64,000 bases of DNA from Altibacter sp. (GCF_019913785.1 NZ_JAIOHK010000063.1:85209-149208); one strand, 5' to 3'; shown: positions 39,220 through 50,198, counted from the stretch's first letter. Numbers and translations are program-made. Notes: generated from the sequence alone by a model not told the origin.

Positions 39220-42200
39220 TATTTAATGGTTGTGGTATCTATCCAATCAAACTTCTTCACCTTGTCTTTAGTTTTTTTATCATTTAAACCAGCTAAAGGA
39301 GCAATAGCTTTACCAAACTTGTTATAATTCACCAATACACCATCATCAAGGTCTATAGCAATACGTTCTGTAGCTAAGGGATACAACACATCCCTTTCGT
39401 ATTCCTGAAGCTCTAAAAGCACTATTCTCAGCTTGTCTTTCTCCTTAGAAGCTTTGGTTTGCTCACTGGAGCTTCCTGTTTCTATAATATGGTCCAGATG
39501 CTCTAAATGTGTGTTGAGTTTTTCTCTATATTCCTTTAGGTATCCATTTAATATTTGGTTTAAGGTATCTGGTGTATAACGATGCATATAAATAAGCACA
39601 TTAAATGACCCTTTTGGTGATGAGAACATCCAATAAATAGGACGTTTCTTATAACGCTTTATATGGTCTGCATAAAAATCCTTTACAAAGTATTTTCGGA
39701 TATCTTTCCCTAGACACTCTTCTACAAAGGCTAGGTTCTTCTCAAAGTTGGGTTTTCCAAAGCTTACCTTTAGGAATTCATAAAAACGATTGACAATATC
39801 ATCCTCAAACCATTCATCATCTAGTATTGGGATAATGTTATCATCATCTGGAAGGAAGGACATGGCATCTTCTGTTTTCTCAACTTTTTTAAGGTAGTCT
39901 TCTAAGGTTTCTCCTTGATTTGCAAGGATTAAACCTTCTTTGTCTAAAGAATAACGTCCAAACATACAACCCACGGCATAACTCATAAATTGAGCAAATA
40001 CCTCTTCAGCATCAAATACCAACTCCCCATTTACAATATCTGTTTCTTCTTTTAAAATAGTAATATCTTTTAACGGTACCTCTGGGGTTAACTCGTCTTG
40101 TAAACCATAAATCTCAATAAACTGTTTGTTAAGCTCTTCTTCATTTTTATGCAATTGGAAGAATTTGTTTTTCCAGTATTGTTGGTATAAATCGTAGGTT
40201 TCTTCAAGGTCTTGACTATCAATACGGATTAATTCATTTTGTAAAAAATCCCATGCTTTTTCTCGTGAGTTCCATTCTTCTTTAGATATGTGAATCGAAT
40301 TTTCTACAATGACATTGGTTGTATCAAAGAAATCACTATTCATATATACAGGAATCTCTTTTACTGTTCCAGAAGTTAAATTTAAGGTTGGCGAGATAAA
40401 TTCAAAGACCTGTTTAATAGTCTTAGAATTCATAAAGGCAAATAAATAGCCAAATTCATTCTCATTTTCTACGAATAATGAATCAGCTGCTTGGTCGAAC
40501 AAAAAATAATCTTCTAAAAGTCTTATTGTATTTGTTCCAGAAGTAATTCTTTTCCAGCTTATTCCTTTCTTAAAATAGTTCTCCTTTTTAGCCATTGCAT
40601 TTAATCGACAGCTGGGGTCCATTCTAATTAATTCCCCATCATCTTTCCAATTAATCAGATGAGTTAAATTACCATACCATTTCCTAGAACTCCCTCCCAT
40701 CTGATAAGGTATCCAATATTGTTCCTCAGACAATTGTGGCATTCTACTCTGTAGCTTATGAGATACCTCAAACCAATTTCGAGTATATTTTGTATTGTTG
40801 CCTGTTTGCATTCCTGTTTTAGGGACGCAGACATTGTGGAATGGTATTGAGTTTTCAAGCACATAGTATTGTTGCTCTGAGAGCCAAAAACCAATTCTAT
40901 TGCTTGGTATTCTTAAAAAGTCCTTTTGATTAGCTTTAAATGAAATTTTTAGACCAGATTCATCTATTAAGGATTCAATTGAAGCCACTTCCTTGTCTTC
41001 TCTATACTTATCAAAATTAATTTTTATAGATGAATCATTTTTTGATTTCAAGAATATATCTCTTATGTCATTAGGATATAAATGCTGAAAATTACGCTTG
41101 TGTAGTTTAAAGTAATACGACTCTTTATCAATTTTTTGATTGCGTATAATAAAAGCTGTTGAACCCCAATCAATACCAAATATTCCTCGTCCCATATGCA
41201 GCAATGAATCAATATGCTTTTCTTTAATTAATTTTTTCCTGAGTTTTTCAAAAGAAGATAAAAATAACCAAGATGGAAGGTTAATCATTCCAAGAATACC
41301 CATTGGATGAAGGGCATTCCATCCAGCTTCCATAAAACATGTCATTAAGTCGGCTTTACTATCTGGATAATTTACTTTAACGTAATTACCTAATTCTTTA
41401 TTCATGTTACCTCCCATATATGGTGGGTTGTCTGCAATACAATGATATTTTTTGGTTAAAGGTATTAACTGGCTTAAGGCACTGGTTAATTGCTGCGAAT
41501 AGCTTTTTAGGAATACATCGGATGTTGTATTAAATTTATTATCAATTTCTGTTATAATTCGTTCAAGCTCACTTAAAGAAGTATGAGGTATAATTAACGA
41601 CCCTAAATTGGTAGCTTGTTGCATGTTTTTTAGGTCATGCAATAATTCATCAGATAAATCTGTTCCAATGCCTATAAATGCTTCTTTGATTTCGTCTGTA
41701 GTGAGTTTTAAATCTTGATAGCATAGAATATTAGGCTTTAGCTCTTTTCTAAATACTCTACGTTGGTAACTTCTGGCTTTCATAAGTAATGCCATACCAG
41801 CTAATTGTGCAGCACGTTCATCTATTTCAAAACCAAAGAGGTTTTTCTCAATGATGAGTTGTGGTATTTCACTGGGATTATAACCTTCTTCTTCATAAAT
41901 CTTGGTCAATAATTCAAAACCATATACCAGAATATGTCCACTACCACAAGCTTGGTCTAACAGTGTAATCTCTTCAACAGAGTTTACCTTTAAATAATTT
42001 TCACTTTCAACTGAGGGTGACTCTATAAAATAGGGCATGTGCTCTCGCAACTTAGAATTAGGTTTATTTTGTAACCATAGTTTACCTACTGTATTTTGCA
42101 CCATATATTCTACAATCCATCGTGGTGTAAACAATTGGGTTGCAGCTGGAATATCTTCTTTTTTCACTTTGCTTTTTGAAGCAAACACCTCATCTTTTTT

Positions 42201-42821
42201 CTCAGAAATATAGAATTGATAAATCCAACCAATAATTTCAACTTCTTGACAATCTTCAATGGTCATGCCATCTCTAATATCTTGTACAATTGAAAATTCA
42301 GATATTAAATCGTCTGGCAACAACAACTCGGTATAATCACTCAACTTTTCAAACAGAAATGGAAAGACTTTGTTGAGATGATTACAAGCTCCAATCAATA
42401 ACTCTTTATAAGCTTCGTTTTGAGGGTTAGCACTTGGTATTTTACCATCCAAGACATCATAAATATGCTGGTTATTTACAGATAATTCATCTGGTATGTT
42501 CCCTTGTTTGGCTTCATCCAAAAGTTCTGGCAAAGTATAACCCTCTTTAGGTGTGACTACTTTTATACCAATGGGCTGGTAATCATTGGCATCCATAAAA
42601 CGCAATGCCATGAGTCTATTAAACCAAGTATAAGCAACTTTATCTATGACTTGTTCCTTACTTGATGCATTGATAGCTTCTTGAAGTTTTCTTAATTGCG
42701 ATGCTTTTTCCCTTAATTCTGCTGAGTCTGTAGTTAATACAAGCTCAAGTTTAGAACCAACGAGTTCCAGTAGTTTTCTACGAGCTTCCTGAGCAAATTT
42801 TTTGAGATGGTTGGTGTTCAT
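39219..42821 (-). CDS. pglX: BREX-1 adenine-specific DNA methyltransferase PglX
   Basis: LLDQACGSGHILVYGFELL (motif I), IADNPPYMGG (motif IV), length and operon position. Confidence 0.94.
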   Translation of the reverse strand: MNTNHLKKFAQEARRKLLELVGSKLELVLTTDSAELREKASQLRKLQEAINASSKEQVIDKVAYTWFNRLMALRFMDANDYQPIGIKVVTPKEGYTLPELLDEAKQGNIPDELSVNNQHIYDVLDGKIPSANPQNEAYKELLIGACNHLNKVFPFLFEKLSDYTELLLPDDLISEFSIVQDIRDGMTIEDCQEVEIIGWIYQFYISEKKDEVFASKSKVKKEDIPAATQLFTPRWIVEYMVQNTVGKLWLQNKPNSKLREHMPYFIESPSVESENYLKVNSVEEITLLDQACGSGHILVYGFELLTKIYEEEGYNPSEIPQLIIEKNLFGFEIDERAAQLAGMALLMKARSYQRRVFRKELKPNILCYQDLKLTTDEIKEAFIGIGTDLSDELLHDLKNMQQATNLGSLIIPHTSLSELERIITEIDNKFNTTSDVFLKSYSQQLTSALSQLIPLTKKYHCIADNPPYMGGNMNKELGNYVKVNYPDSKADLMTCFMEAGWNALHPMGILGMINLPSWLFLSSFEKLRKKLIKEKHIDSLLHMGRGIFGIDWGSTAFIIRNQKIDKESYYFKLHKRNFQHLYPNDIRDIFLKSKNDSSIKINFDKYREDKEVASIESLIDESGLKISFKANQKDFLRIPSNRIGFWLSEQQYYVLENSIPFHNVCVPKTGMQTGNNTKYTRNWFEVSHKLQSRMPQLSEEQYWIPYQMGGSSRKWYGNLTHLINWKDDGELIRMDPSCRLNAMAKKENYFKKGISWKRITSGTNTIRLLEDYFLFDQAADSLFVENENEFGYLFAFMNSKTIKQVFEFISPTLNLTSGTVKEIPVYMNSDFFDTTNVIVENSIHISKEEWNSREKAWDFLQNELIRIDSQDLEETYDLYQQYWKNKFFQLHKNEEELNKQFIEIYGLQDELTPEVPLKDITILKEETDIVNGELVFDAEEVFAQFMSYAVGCMFGRYSLDKEGLILANQGETLEDYLKKVEKTEDAMSFLPDDDNIIPILDDEWFEDDIVNRFYEFLKVSFGKPNFEKNLAFVEECLGKDIRKYFVKDFYADHIKRYKKRPIYWMFSSPKGSFNVLIYMHRYTPDTLNQILNGYLKEYREKLNTHLEHLDHIIETGSSSEQTKASKEKDKLRIVLLELQEYERDVLYPLATERIAIDLDDGVLVNYNKFGKAIAPLAGLNDKKTKDKVKKFDWIDTTTIK

Positions 42822-42827
42822 ATTAGA

Positions 42828-45800
42828 TTACAGCGTGATTTTAAGATTCTGATTAATACGCTCCATATAAGCTTTTTTCAATGCGTCTAAATAGGCTTCT
42901 ACATCTTCTTCTGTCTGCAACTCACGTTTATTGAAGTCTATATGAATGTTACTTCTTTTAATATATTTTGCCTTAGGTTCTTTCGCTTTTCCATCACCAC
43001 CTTTTGGTGCTAACCATTGTGCCATTTTGTTCATTTGGTCGCTGTAGAAATGGTCATCTAGCTTACGAACCTCATCTCTTATATTTCCAATGAACCGTTC
43101 ATTTTTTATTTTGGCTTTTAAAGCATTAATAGCGCCGAGAATTTCACCCTGTTGTGTTGTATCAATTTTGCCAAACTCATCAGAATTTTTGATGTCTTTT
43201 TCAATAGCATCAATTTTGGTATTGAATTGGTCTTTTTCAACTTTGATAGCTTCTAAGACCTTTTTTGTTAAACTGTCTTTTGCAGCTTTAGCCAACTGAA
43301 TGCCATTGCCTTTGTAAGGTGTATTACTCTTGACTAAAGTTTCTAGAGTTTCTAATTCATCACCTTCTATATACCCAAAGTTGGCTGTATTACCTTTTAG
43401 TAGCGACTGAACATCATCAAAAATTTTAATCTGGTCACCATTAATAAAACGTTTGATAGGGTCCAGAAGGTCTTCTTTGGTTTCTAATAAATCATCTTCA
43501 AAATCCTTTAAATTCGTAATAAAATAACTGTATTCTTTTTTATTAAGTTTATCAAGTCTATCACTCAAACTATCTAAGCTTTGTAAAAAGTGGTATTCAT
43601 GTCTTCTAGCCAGAATCTGATTGACATCCACGGACATTTGATTTAATTTATCCCTAAAAGCCAATGCCACATCTTTTGCTTCCTTGAAAGGACAGGACTC
43701 ATCAAAGGCATCTTTATATGTTTGTTTTAAAGCATTAACAGCACTAGAGTCAAAATTAGCTTGTGGTTCTAAGAGAGTGGTACTATGTTTAGCACTATTT
43801 AATAAAGCTCCTAGTACCTCATCATCTTCAAGGTTGTTTGAACCTTGCATCACCTCAACTTTCCCCCTTTTGTATAGCCTAGCCACAATGGTCCAAATAG
43901 CATTTGGATACCATCCATAGGGTTTTCTACTAAAGTGAGCTCTAATATCATTTAAAGAGGTTCTGTCTGCTTGTTTCTTACGTCTATTAATTAGATTTAG
44001 TATTTCTGATTCGGCTTCAGACATGCTTGAGTCATCAGTACCAAAAAGGTCATCTTGTGTGGACCTAACCGTGGTTTTAATTGTGTCTTCACTATACTGA
44101 GTGGTTCCTAGCATACGCAGACTAGAATACACGGTTTTAATTAGGTCCTGAAACCCTTTAATCACTTTGGTTTTGCCATCTGTAGTGTGAGCAACTTCAT
44201 GCTTAGCACCATTCATATATACCGTAGATGCCGCTAAAGCATTATTGGCTAATAATGTTATATTGCGTTTACGTTCAGAATTCTGTTGTGCTTTATCCTG
44301 AAGGATTCGCTTACGCTCTGATGGCATTGAGGTGGATAGGTTTTGTTTTACATATTTGCCAGTTCTCAAGTACATTTTTACATCCTTCATAAATAGGGCA
44401 TCCGAACTCAAAACTAGTTTCATTCCTGTACTGCCCATGGTCTGGGATTGAATGAAGGTAATGTTATCGTAATCATTATAATTCTCTGTAATGAGTTCTA
44501 TTTCCAGTTCCTTTTCACGTCCAAACATAACACCATCCATTTTACTGGTAAAATCATAATCCTGTTTGTTATCTAGGTATTTGATTCTATTATCACGTAT
44601 GATTTCATCAAATAAGATTTCCTTAAGGAATTGGGTAATGGCTTGGTCATCAATATCAGTGTTTTTGATTTCCTCTTCAACATCTTTTTCATCATCCGTT
44701 AAGAACTCATATAAATCACCGTTACGTTGCACATAGCTTTGATTTTCAAGAATATTTAAAGCTTCATCTATTTGCTTTTCGTGCTCTTTGATATCTACAT
44801 GAATATCATCAATTAAGAGTACAGAAACATTTCTTTTGGTTGTCTTAAAGTTCCCAAAGTACTTCACTAAGAAGAGCGCCTTCAATACTTTAATGGCGAA
44901 CTCGCTATCTAAATTCCGTTCAGCCATAATGACTGAACTCTGAATCTCGCCACGTAATTCATTTCGAATACCTTCATACATTAAATCAAAGCTTACTAGA
45001 GCATTATCCCCCTTTTCTTCAATATGTTGGATTACCTGTTGAAAAACACCTAACATAGAACGCTCTCCTACCGAAGCATGTTTTCCTTGAAAGGCATTGT
45101 GCGTAGACAAGGCTCTTCGGCATTGTTGGAATAAATCAAATTGATAAGGAACTAAAGGAAATTTATTACTAAAATCATCCCCATCTTTATAACCTTTAAA
45201 CTGAACTCCAGCCTCAGAAAAGGATAAAAGGGATTCCAAATGTGCACTGTCTTTTTTAAAGGAAGAGGCTAATTTTTTATGGATATCTTCCTTTTTCTTA
45301 AGAAGTCGCTTTTCTATAACTTCATCCACATTTGCTGAAGTAAGAGGAACTTTAATCTTAAATCTCGCCTGTATTCTAGAGAAATCATTTTGTTGGCTCT
45401 TATTCATATCTCCAACGACTTTTTCCATATCCTCTTGAGAAGTCACTAGAATCCAAGAATTTCCATTGGTCCGTGTAGCTAAGGTTTCGGCTATCGTTTG
45501 AAGGTTAAGCATGAGTTTGGTATTGTCACTGATGTATTGCCCTACTTCATCAACAAAAAAGTTTAATCTAAAACCATTTCCTTTTGAATCTAAATATGTT
45601 TTTACACGATTAGCAAAATCTTCAATGGATTGTTTTTCATTATCTTCCAATTTATCTAATACACCAATGTATTTACTTGAATCCGTATTATTTATTTCTC
45701 CTAATACTCTTGCCACTACTTCTTCGACCAATGGGTCATGATAATCAAGTCTAGCCTCTTCCCATGATTTTCCGAATTCAGTTTTAAATTTTGTTTTAAA

Positions 45801-46322
45801 ATCGTTGTATTGACCAAGCTTATCTAACCACATCTCAAATTCTGCCACGTGAGGTCTGAATCCATAAAATCCTAGATGGTCATAAAAGACTTTATAAAAA
45901 ACTGATAAAATAGCATTCTCATCTGATTTAGAAGTTATTTGAGCCTGTTGGTCTATGTTAAACAGAATACTTTCAGAAGGTCTTTTAGTTGCTTTGAGTA
46001 CATCTGCTTTTAGCATTTCATCATCTTCAACCTTTTCGGCAAAAAGTTCACCACTCTTGCAACCATCAAATTTTTTGTTTTCTAAAACATAAGATAAAAT
46101 TTTTAGAAGGTGTGATTTACCGCTTCCAAAAAAACCAGAAATCCAAACACCGTTAGCACCAGCATAATTATTATAAGCTGAGAAGAAATCTCTTATTTTC
46201 TTTGCTATTTCATGGGTGACAACGTATTCAGCTACCTCATCAGGGATGTGTTCACGGTCATCTGCTTTGATTACCGTTTCTATAGTTCTGTTGATGTCGT
46301 TGAGAAAGAAATTCTTTATCAT
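42828..46322 (-). CDS. brxC: BREX system P-loop ATPase BrxC
   Basis: GVWISGFFGSGKSHLLKILSYVLEN, length about 1160 aa, position. Confidence 0.94.
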   Translation of the reverse strand: MIKNFFLNDINRTIETVIKADDREHIPDEVAEYVVTHEIAKKIRDFFSAYNNYAGANGVWISGFFGSGKSHLLKILSYVLENKKFDGCKSGELFAEKVEDDEMLKADVLKATKRPSESILFNIDQQAQITSKSDENAILSVFYKVFYDHLGFYGFRPHVAEFEMWLDKLGQYNDFKTKFKTEFGKSWEEARLDYHDPLVEEVVARVLGEINNTDSSKYIGVLDKLEDNEKQSIEDFANRVKTYLDSKGNGFRLNFFVDEVGQYISDNTKLMLNLQTIAETLATRTNGNSWILVTSQEDMEKVVGDMNKSQQNDFSRIQARFKIKVPLTSANVDEVIEKRLLKKKEDIHKKLASSFKKDSAHLESLLSFSEAGVQFKGYKDGDDFSNKFPLVPYQFDLFQQCRRALSTHNAFQGKHASVGERSMLGVFQQVIQHIEEKGDNALVSFDLMYEGIRNELRGEIQSSVIMAERNLDSEFAIKVLKALFLVKYFGNFKTTKRNVSVLLIDDIHVDIKEHEKQIDEALNILENQSYVQRNGDLYEFLTDDEKDVEEEIKNTDIDDQAITQFLKEILFDEIIRDNRIKYLDNKQDYDFTSKMDGVMFGREKELEIELITENYNDYDNITFIQSQTMGSTGMKLVLSSDALFMKDVKMYLRTGKYVKQNLSTSMPSERKRILQDKAQQNSERKRNITLLANNALAASTVYMNGAKHEVAHTTDGKTKVIKGFQDLIKTVYSSLRMLGTTQYSEDTIKTTVRSTQDDLFGTDDSSMSEAESEILNLINRRKKQADRTSLNDIRAHFSRKPYGWYPNAIWTIVARLYKRGKVEVMQGSNNLEDDEVLGALLNSAKHSTTLLEPQANFDSSAVNALKQTYKDAFDESCPFKEAKDVALAFRDKLNQMSVDVNQILARRHEYHFLQSLDSLSDRLDKLNKKEYSYFITNLKDFEDDLLETKEDLLDPIKRFINGDQIKIFDDVQSLLKGNTANFGYIEGDELETLETLVKSNTPYKGNGIQLAKAAKDSLTKKVLEAIKVEKDQFNTKIDAIEKDIKNSDEFGKIDTTQQGEILGAINALKAKIKNERFIGNIRDEVRKLDDHFYSDQMNKMAQWLAPKGGDGKAKEPKAKYIKRSNIHIDFNKRELQTEEDVEAYLDALKKAYMERINQNLKITL

Positions 46323-46328
46323 AATATC

Positions 46329-46910
46329 TTATTTTGCTTCTATATTATCAATGTTAAATGCTCTGTAATAATTGTCATCTTTTAATAGACCAAACAGGTT
46401 TAATGAATGACCATCATATTCACCAGGGAAGAACATTACTGTAGGAGCTTCCTTGGCAATATTTTGAAGATTATTCAAAATAGTATGGGACCTGATAAAT
46501 GGATATACTAAACCTACACCTGTTAAAAAGTAAATCTTGGCATTTGACGCTTTAATTTTTTCATCAATATTAGGTATCAGTATTTGATGTATATTTAATG
46601 ACGACTGCAATGCTTTAAGGAACTTGTCCTTAGATTTAGCCTTTTCTACTCTGAACATACGCTCCATACCACCTTTTTCGTCTAATATTTCACACACCAC
46701 ATCGTATAGATTGATTTCAAGGATAGGCACGCCAGCATTATTTAATTTTTTCTTTAGCATTTGGATGGAGTCCATGACGTTTATCTCGTCCATAGCATCA
46801 TAAGGTGAAATAAAAAAAGGTATTTCACCACCTAGACCATCCTTTTGCAAAAACCATCTTGAGGATAGTTTGTCATAAAGCTTTTCAAATTTGTTAACCA
46901 GTTCTACCAT
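46329..46910 (-). CDS. brxB: BREX protein BrxB (DUF1788)
   Basis: GVGLVYPFIRSHTILNNLQ...VMFFPGEYDGHSLNLFGLLKDDNYYRAF. Confidence 0.93.
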   Translation of the reverse strand: MVELVNKFEKLYDKLSSRWFLQKDGLGGEIPFFISPYDAMDEINVMDSIQMLKKKLNNAGVPILEINLYDVVCEILDEKGGMERMFRVEKAKSKDKFLKALQSSLNIHQILIPNIDEKIKASNAKIYFLTGVGLVYPFIRSHTILNNLQNIAKEAPTVMFFPGEYDGHSLNLFGLLKDDNYYRAFNIDNIEAK

Positions 46911-47507
46911 TTAACTTATGTTGTTAATTACTTCATCACTTAACATGAATACTTTAAGCCATTCTTCATTATCACTTACAATGACTTGCACAATTTCAGG
47001 ACTTAAAAGCTGAGGCTGAAGTAACCTCTCTCTAACATCATTTATAATTCCAGCTTGTTCAAGAATCTTAAAGGTGACTTGTCTAATCTTGTACTCTGTT
47101 TGCTCGGTTAGCAATTCCATTTCAGGGTGATATTCAAACTTTCTACGGTAAAAGGAAATGTAATCCCCTTCACTTATTTCATAGTCATAAACTAGTAACT
47201 TTTCTCGAAGTACCTCAACCACAAATTCCCTTATAAATGCATGTGCTTTGCAAACCGACAGAAATGCTAGCTTTTTTCGTGTATTTAAATCACCTGACAT
47301 AAATAATTGAAATTGTTGTTCGGAAAATTGCTTTAAACGCCTTTTTATAGCTACTAATCTACGTTGTCCAGTATTTCGATTACCATCACCAAAATCCACC
47401 ATTTCTATTGGAAGTCTTTTACTGATAGCTTCAGCAACTTTTAGCATTTCATTTTCTCTTAATGAGAAACCAGTAAATGAAAAATTATATTTCTTTGTTT
47501 CTGTCAT
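46911..47507 (-). CDS. brxA: BREX protein BrxA (DUF1819)
   Basis: NFSFTGFSLRENEMLKVAEAI, length about 200 aa, position. Confidence 0.92.
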   Translation of the reverse strand: MTETKKYNFSFTGFSLRENEMLKVAEAISKRLPIEMVDFGDGNRNTGQRRLVAIKRRLKQFSEQQFQLFMSGDLNTRKKLAFLSVCKAHAFIREFVVEVLREKLLVYDYEISEGDYISFYRRKFEYHPEMELLTEQTEYKIRQVTFKILEQAGIINDVRERLLQPQLLSPEIVQVIVSDNEEWLKVFMLSDEVINNIS

Positions 47508-47686
47508 TAATTTATTAAATCGGATTCATCAATATTTAATGCCTCGCTTAATTTTTTAAGATTACTTTTAGAGGGATGGCTCTTATCTTTAACCCAATTG
47601 CTCAATGTGACTTCACTCACACCAATTTTTTTGGCAAGCCACTTTTGTTTTACACCTTTTGATTTTAAGAGTTCTTTCAGCATCAT
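47507..47686 (-). CDS. XRE-family HTH regulator at the head of the BREX operon
   Basis: MLKELLKSKGVKQKWLAKKIGVSEVTLSNWVKDKSHPSKSNLKKLSEAL; start moved to internal Met; overlaps brxA start. Confidence 0.8.
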   Translation of the reverse strand: MMLKELLKSKGVKQKWLAKKIGVSEVTLSNWVKDKSHPSKSNLKKLSEALNIDESDLIN

Positions 47687-47878
47687 GTCTTTAATTAAAA
47701 TTAAAGTTTGTCTTCTATCAAATGTACAAAAAGCAATAAATAATTTCTGCATGACTATCAATATTTTTTCTCTTATGATAACCAAATCTAAAATTTGAAG
47801 TAGTATAAAAACCTAATTAACTGAATTTTATAGTGTGGTTTTATTTTATTAGCTTTCCCTAACAATCAAAATCAGATA

Positions 47879-48280
47879 ATGTATTTGCCTAAAGTCCTAT
47901 ACCCAGAAGAATTGTTGCCTAATAAGCGAGCTGACCATATTAACCAAGTCTGGCACGCTATTATGAGTATGAATATAATAGAGGTTGCTGAAGCATTAGT
48001 TGATGAGGTTGAATTCCATGAATCTAGTAAGGAAGAGTTTTTGGAAATGCTTAGCGATAGATTTAGAAAACACAGAATCTTAAAAGATGAGAAATTTTAT
48101 TTGAACATTACCCATTGTTTTAAAATTCACAAAGATGAGATTATCCATGAATTTATTGGAATGGAATCAGGTATCAACCTTGGGCTAATTTTTGATATTA
48201 CAAAAGACCGAATAACTGGTGTTAAGTTTTGCAATTGTTTTGGAGGTATATTTAATTTAGATAATTATTACCACTGGTAA
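47879..48280 (+). CDS. Small hypothetical protein (NTF2-like?)
   Basis: ORF divergent from BREX operon; resembles 48288-48677 in residue pattern. Confidence 0.55.
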   Translation: MYLPKVLYPEELLPNKRADHINQVWHAIMSMNIIEVAEALVDEVEFHESSKEEFLEMLSDRFRKHRILKDEKFYLNITHCFKIHKDEIIHEFIGMESGINLGLIFDITKDRITGVKFCNCFGGIFNLDNYYHW

Positions 48281-48287
48281 ATACTGC

Positions 48288-48677
48288 TTAAAATGGCATT
48301 AAACCAAGATAACTAGATTGTTCTGAGCAGAAGTATATGTCAACAATATTATCCTTTACAAACTCTATGTAAATACTATAGCGGGTTCCTGAATTATTTC
48401 CTGTAAAAACAAATACAGGTTCACTGCATAGACAACCAGTACATAAATTGGTAGAAAGGTTTAAAAAGGTGTCTCCTTGTTTTTTAAAGTATTGAAAAAT
48501 TTCTTTTTGACGATATATGAAAGACGTTTTTCTCATATCTTGATAAAAGCAATCATCACGAAGCAAATTATTTAGCATATAATAATCCATATTTTGAAAA
48601 GCTGAAAGAACTGTATTCAGATAGGTTTTATTAGTCTCTTTTGATGTCATTTTTGAAATTAGTTCTCGAGCTTTCAT
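48288..48677 (-). CDS. Small hypothetical protein, possible paralog of 47879-48280
   Basis: Shared F.G..SG...I..F.KD.I...FC pattern. Confidence 0.55.
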   Translation of the reverse strand: MKARELISKMTSKETNKTYLNTVLSAFQNMDYYMLNNLLRDDCFYQDMRKTSFIYRQKEIFQYFKKQGDTFLNLSTNLCTGCLCSEPVFVFTGNNSGTRYSIYIEFVKDNIVDIYFCSEQSSYLGLMPF

Positions 48678-48716
48678 TTTATTGAATTTTTGTAGGCAGT
48701 TTGTTTCAGTTATGTT

Positions 48717-49862
48717 TTATGAATTTTTTGATTTCCAATCAATAGAAATCTGAAGAGCTAATTCTTCCAATTTATTTCTACTTAATTTACTATTATTATC
48801 ACTAAATATATTTGCTTTTAGTTTATATTCTTTTTTAAGGGTGACAGGACCTTTCTTTAAGTCGATACCTTTCATTGAATGTGGTCTTGGTCCAAGAATT
48901 ATGTAATCAAAATCTTTTTTAAAATAATTCAAGATGTTGATATTCTTCATTTTATCATAATCTGTTGTCGGAACAATAATAGAACTATTAGGAAGTGTTA
49001 ATTCGATATTCCTTTCGAAAGTTTCCTTGAAAATTTTAATAATTCCACTTTTATTCACAGTTGAACCCCCAATTATTAAAATTTTAATTTTTTTAAGAGT
49101 ATCTTCATTTTGATTTTCTTCAGAGATGTTCAATCCAATATTTGATGCTCTAATTGAATCAATTCTCTCTTTAAAATTCTTTTCCTGTTCTAATTTGTAC
49201 TGTTCGAAATCTTTTTCCCTTGTGGCAAAATCTTTTTCTATCTTCTTTATATTTAATTCTCTTTCAATTAGTAATTGTTCTTTTTTCTCAATATTAGACT
49301 GTAAGACTTTTAATTCTTCACTATCTAAAGATTTTTTCTTGAATAAATTGTCAATGTCTTCTGAAATCTTTGAACTAATACTTCCAAAAAAGTCAATAAT
49401 TCTATTGTTTTCTTGTTGTAGCGATTTTGTAAGCTTGCCTAACTTGTCTAATTGCTCTCTGAAAAACTCTTTATCAGTCTCCAAAATGATTCTCTCAGAA
49501 TCAAGTAAAGTTTTAATTTGGTTTAAATATTTTTTTTCCGATTCAATAAATATGCTCAATTCTTTATTTATAACACTATCATCGGCTTTTTTCGATTCCT
49601 TTTTATTAGTGATAAATTCATTTAGCAGCTCATTAATCGATTCTGAACTTGGTTTAGTTATCTTATCATCTGTAAACGGAAGTTTAAACATGTAGCTGTA
49701 ACTAACCCCATCAGAAGCTGAATATTTTGGGTCAGTATAAAATTTCTTTGGAGCTAGATTCGCATTTTTTAAATGAGCCACTATTTTTTTTAGCTGCTCA
49801 TCAGAGGCATCATTTATGCACAAATAAGGATAGTAGCGTTTATTATCGTAAAATATCTGCAT
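48717..49862 (-). CDS. Coiled-coil protein with C-terminal Rossmann-like domain (DUF2325-like pattern, uncertain)
   Basis: Central coiled coil; KKIKILIIGGSTVNKSGIIKIFKETF...DFDYIILGPRPHSMKG. Confidence 0.55.
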   Translation of the reverse strand: MQIFYDNKRYYPYLCINDASDEQLKKIVAHLKNANLAPKKFYTDPKYSASDGVSYSYMFKLPFTDDKITKPSSESINELLNEFITNKKESKKADDSVINKELSIFIESEKKYLNQIKTLLDSERIILETDKEFFREQLDKLGKLTKSLQQENNRIIDFFGSISSKISEDIDNLFKKKSLDSEELKVLQSNIEKKEQLLIERELNIKKIEKDFATREKDFEQYKLEQEKNFKERIDSIRASNIGLNISEENQNEDTLKKIKILIIGGSTVNKSGIIKIFKETFERNIELTLPNSSIIVPTTDYDKMKNINILNYFKKDFDYIILGPRPHSMKGIDLKKGPVTLKKEYKLKANIFSDNNSKLSRNKLEELALQISIDWKSKNS

Positions 49863-50198
49863 ATACTAATTTGAATTATTAAATCTACACAAACTTTTTA
49901 TTGTAGGAAATAATTGAAAAAGAAATAAGAGGTCAATATTTAAAATGACAATTATTCAATTATTACTGAGTTAAGCCAGTATTTTTATACTGCTTAGGTT
50001 TCCTTTTTTGTTTTTTTTACCAGTCACCGCTTTATCTATTGAAGGGAGAGCTTATTTTCTTTCTTCTTTTTAAATATTCGAACCCAGTGGTCAGCTTCAG
50101 CTTAATTTATATTTTAGTAGAGCTTTCATCAATTAAATTTCATAAAAACTGCTGTCTATCTCCTTGTGTTAATCTCACATTTAATTTATAAGTCGGAT

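Noticed and set aside
48288-49862. Phage structural or prophage genes in the island
   Set aside because: No capsid, terminase, portal or tail motifs seen, so not a prophage.
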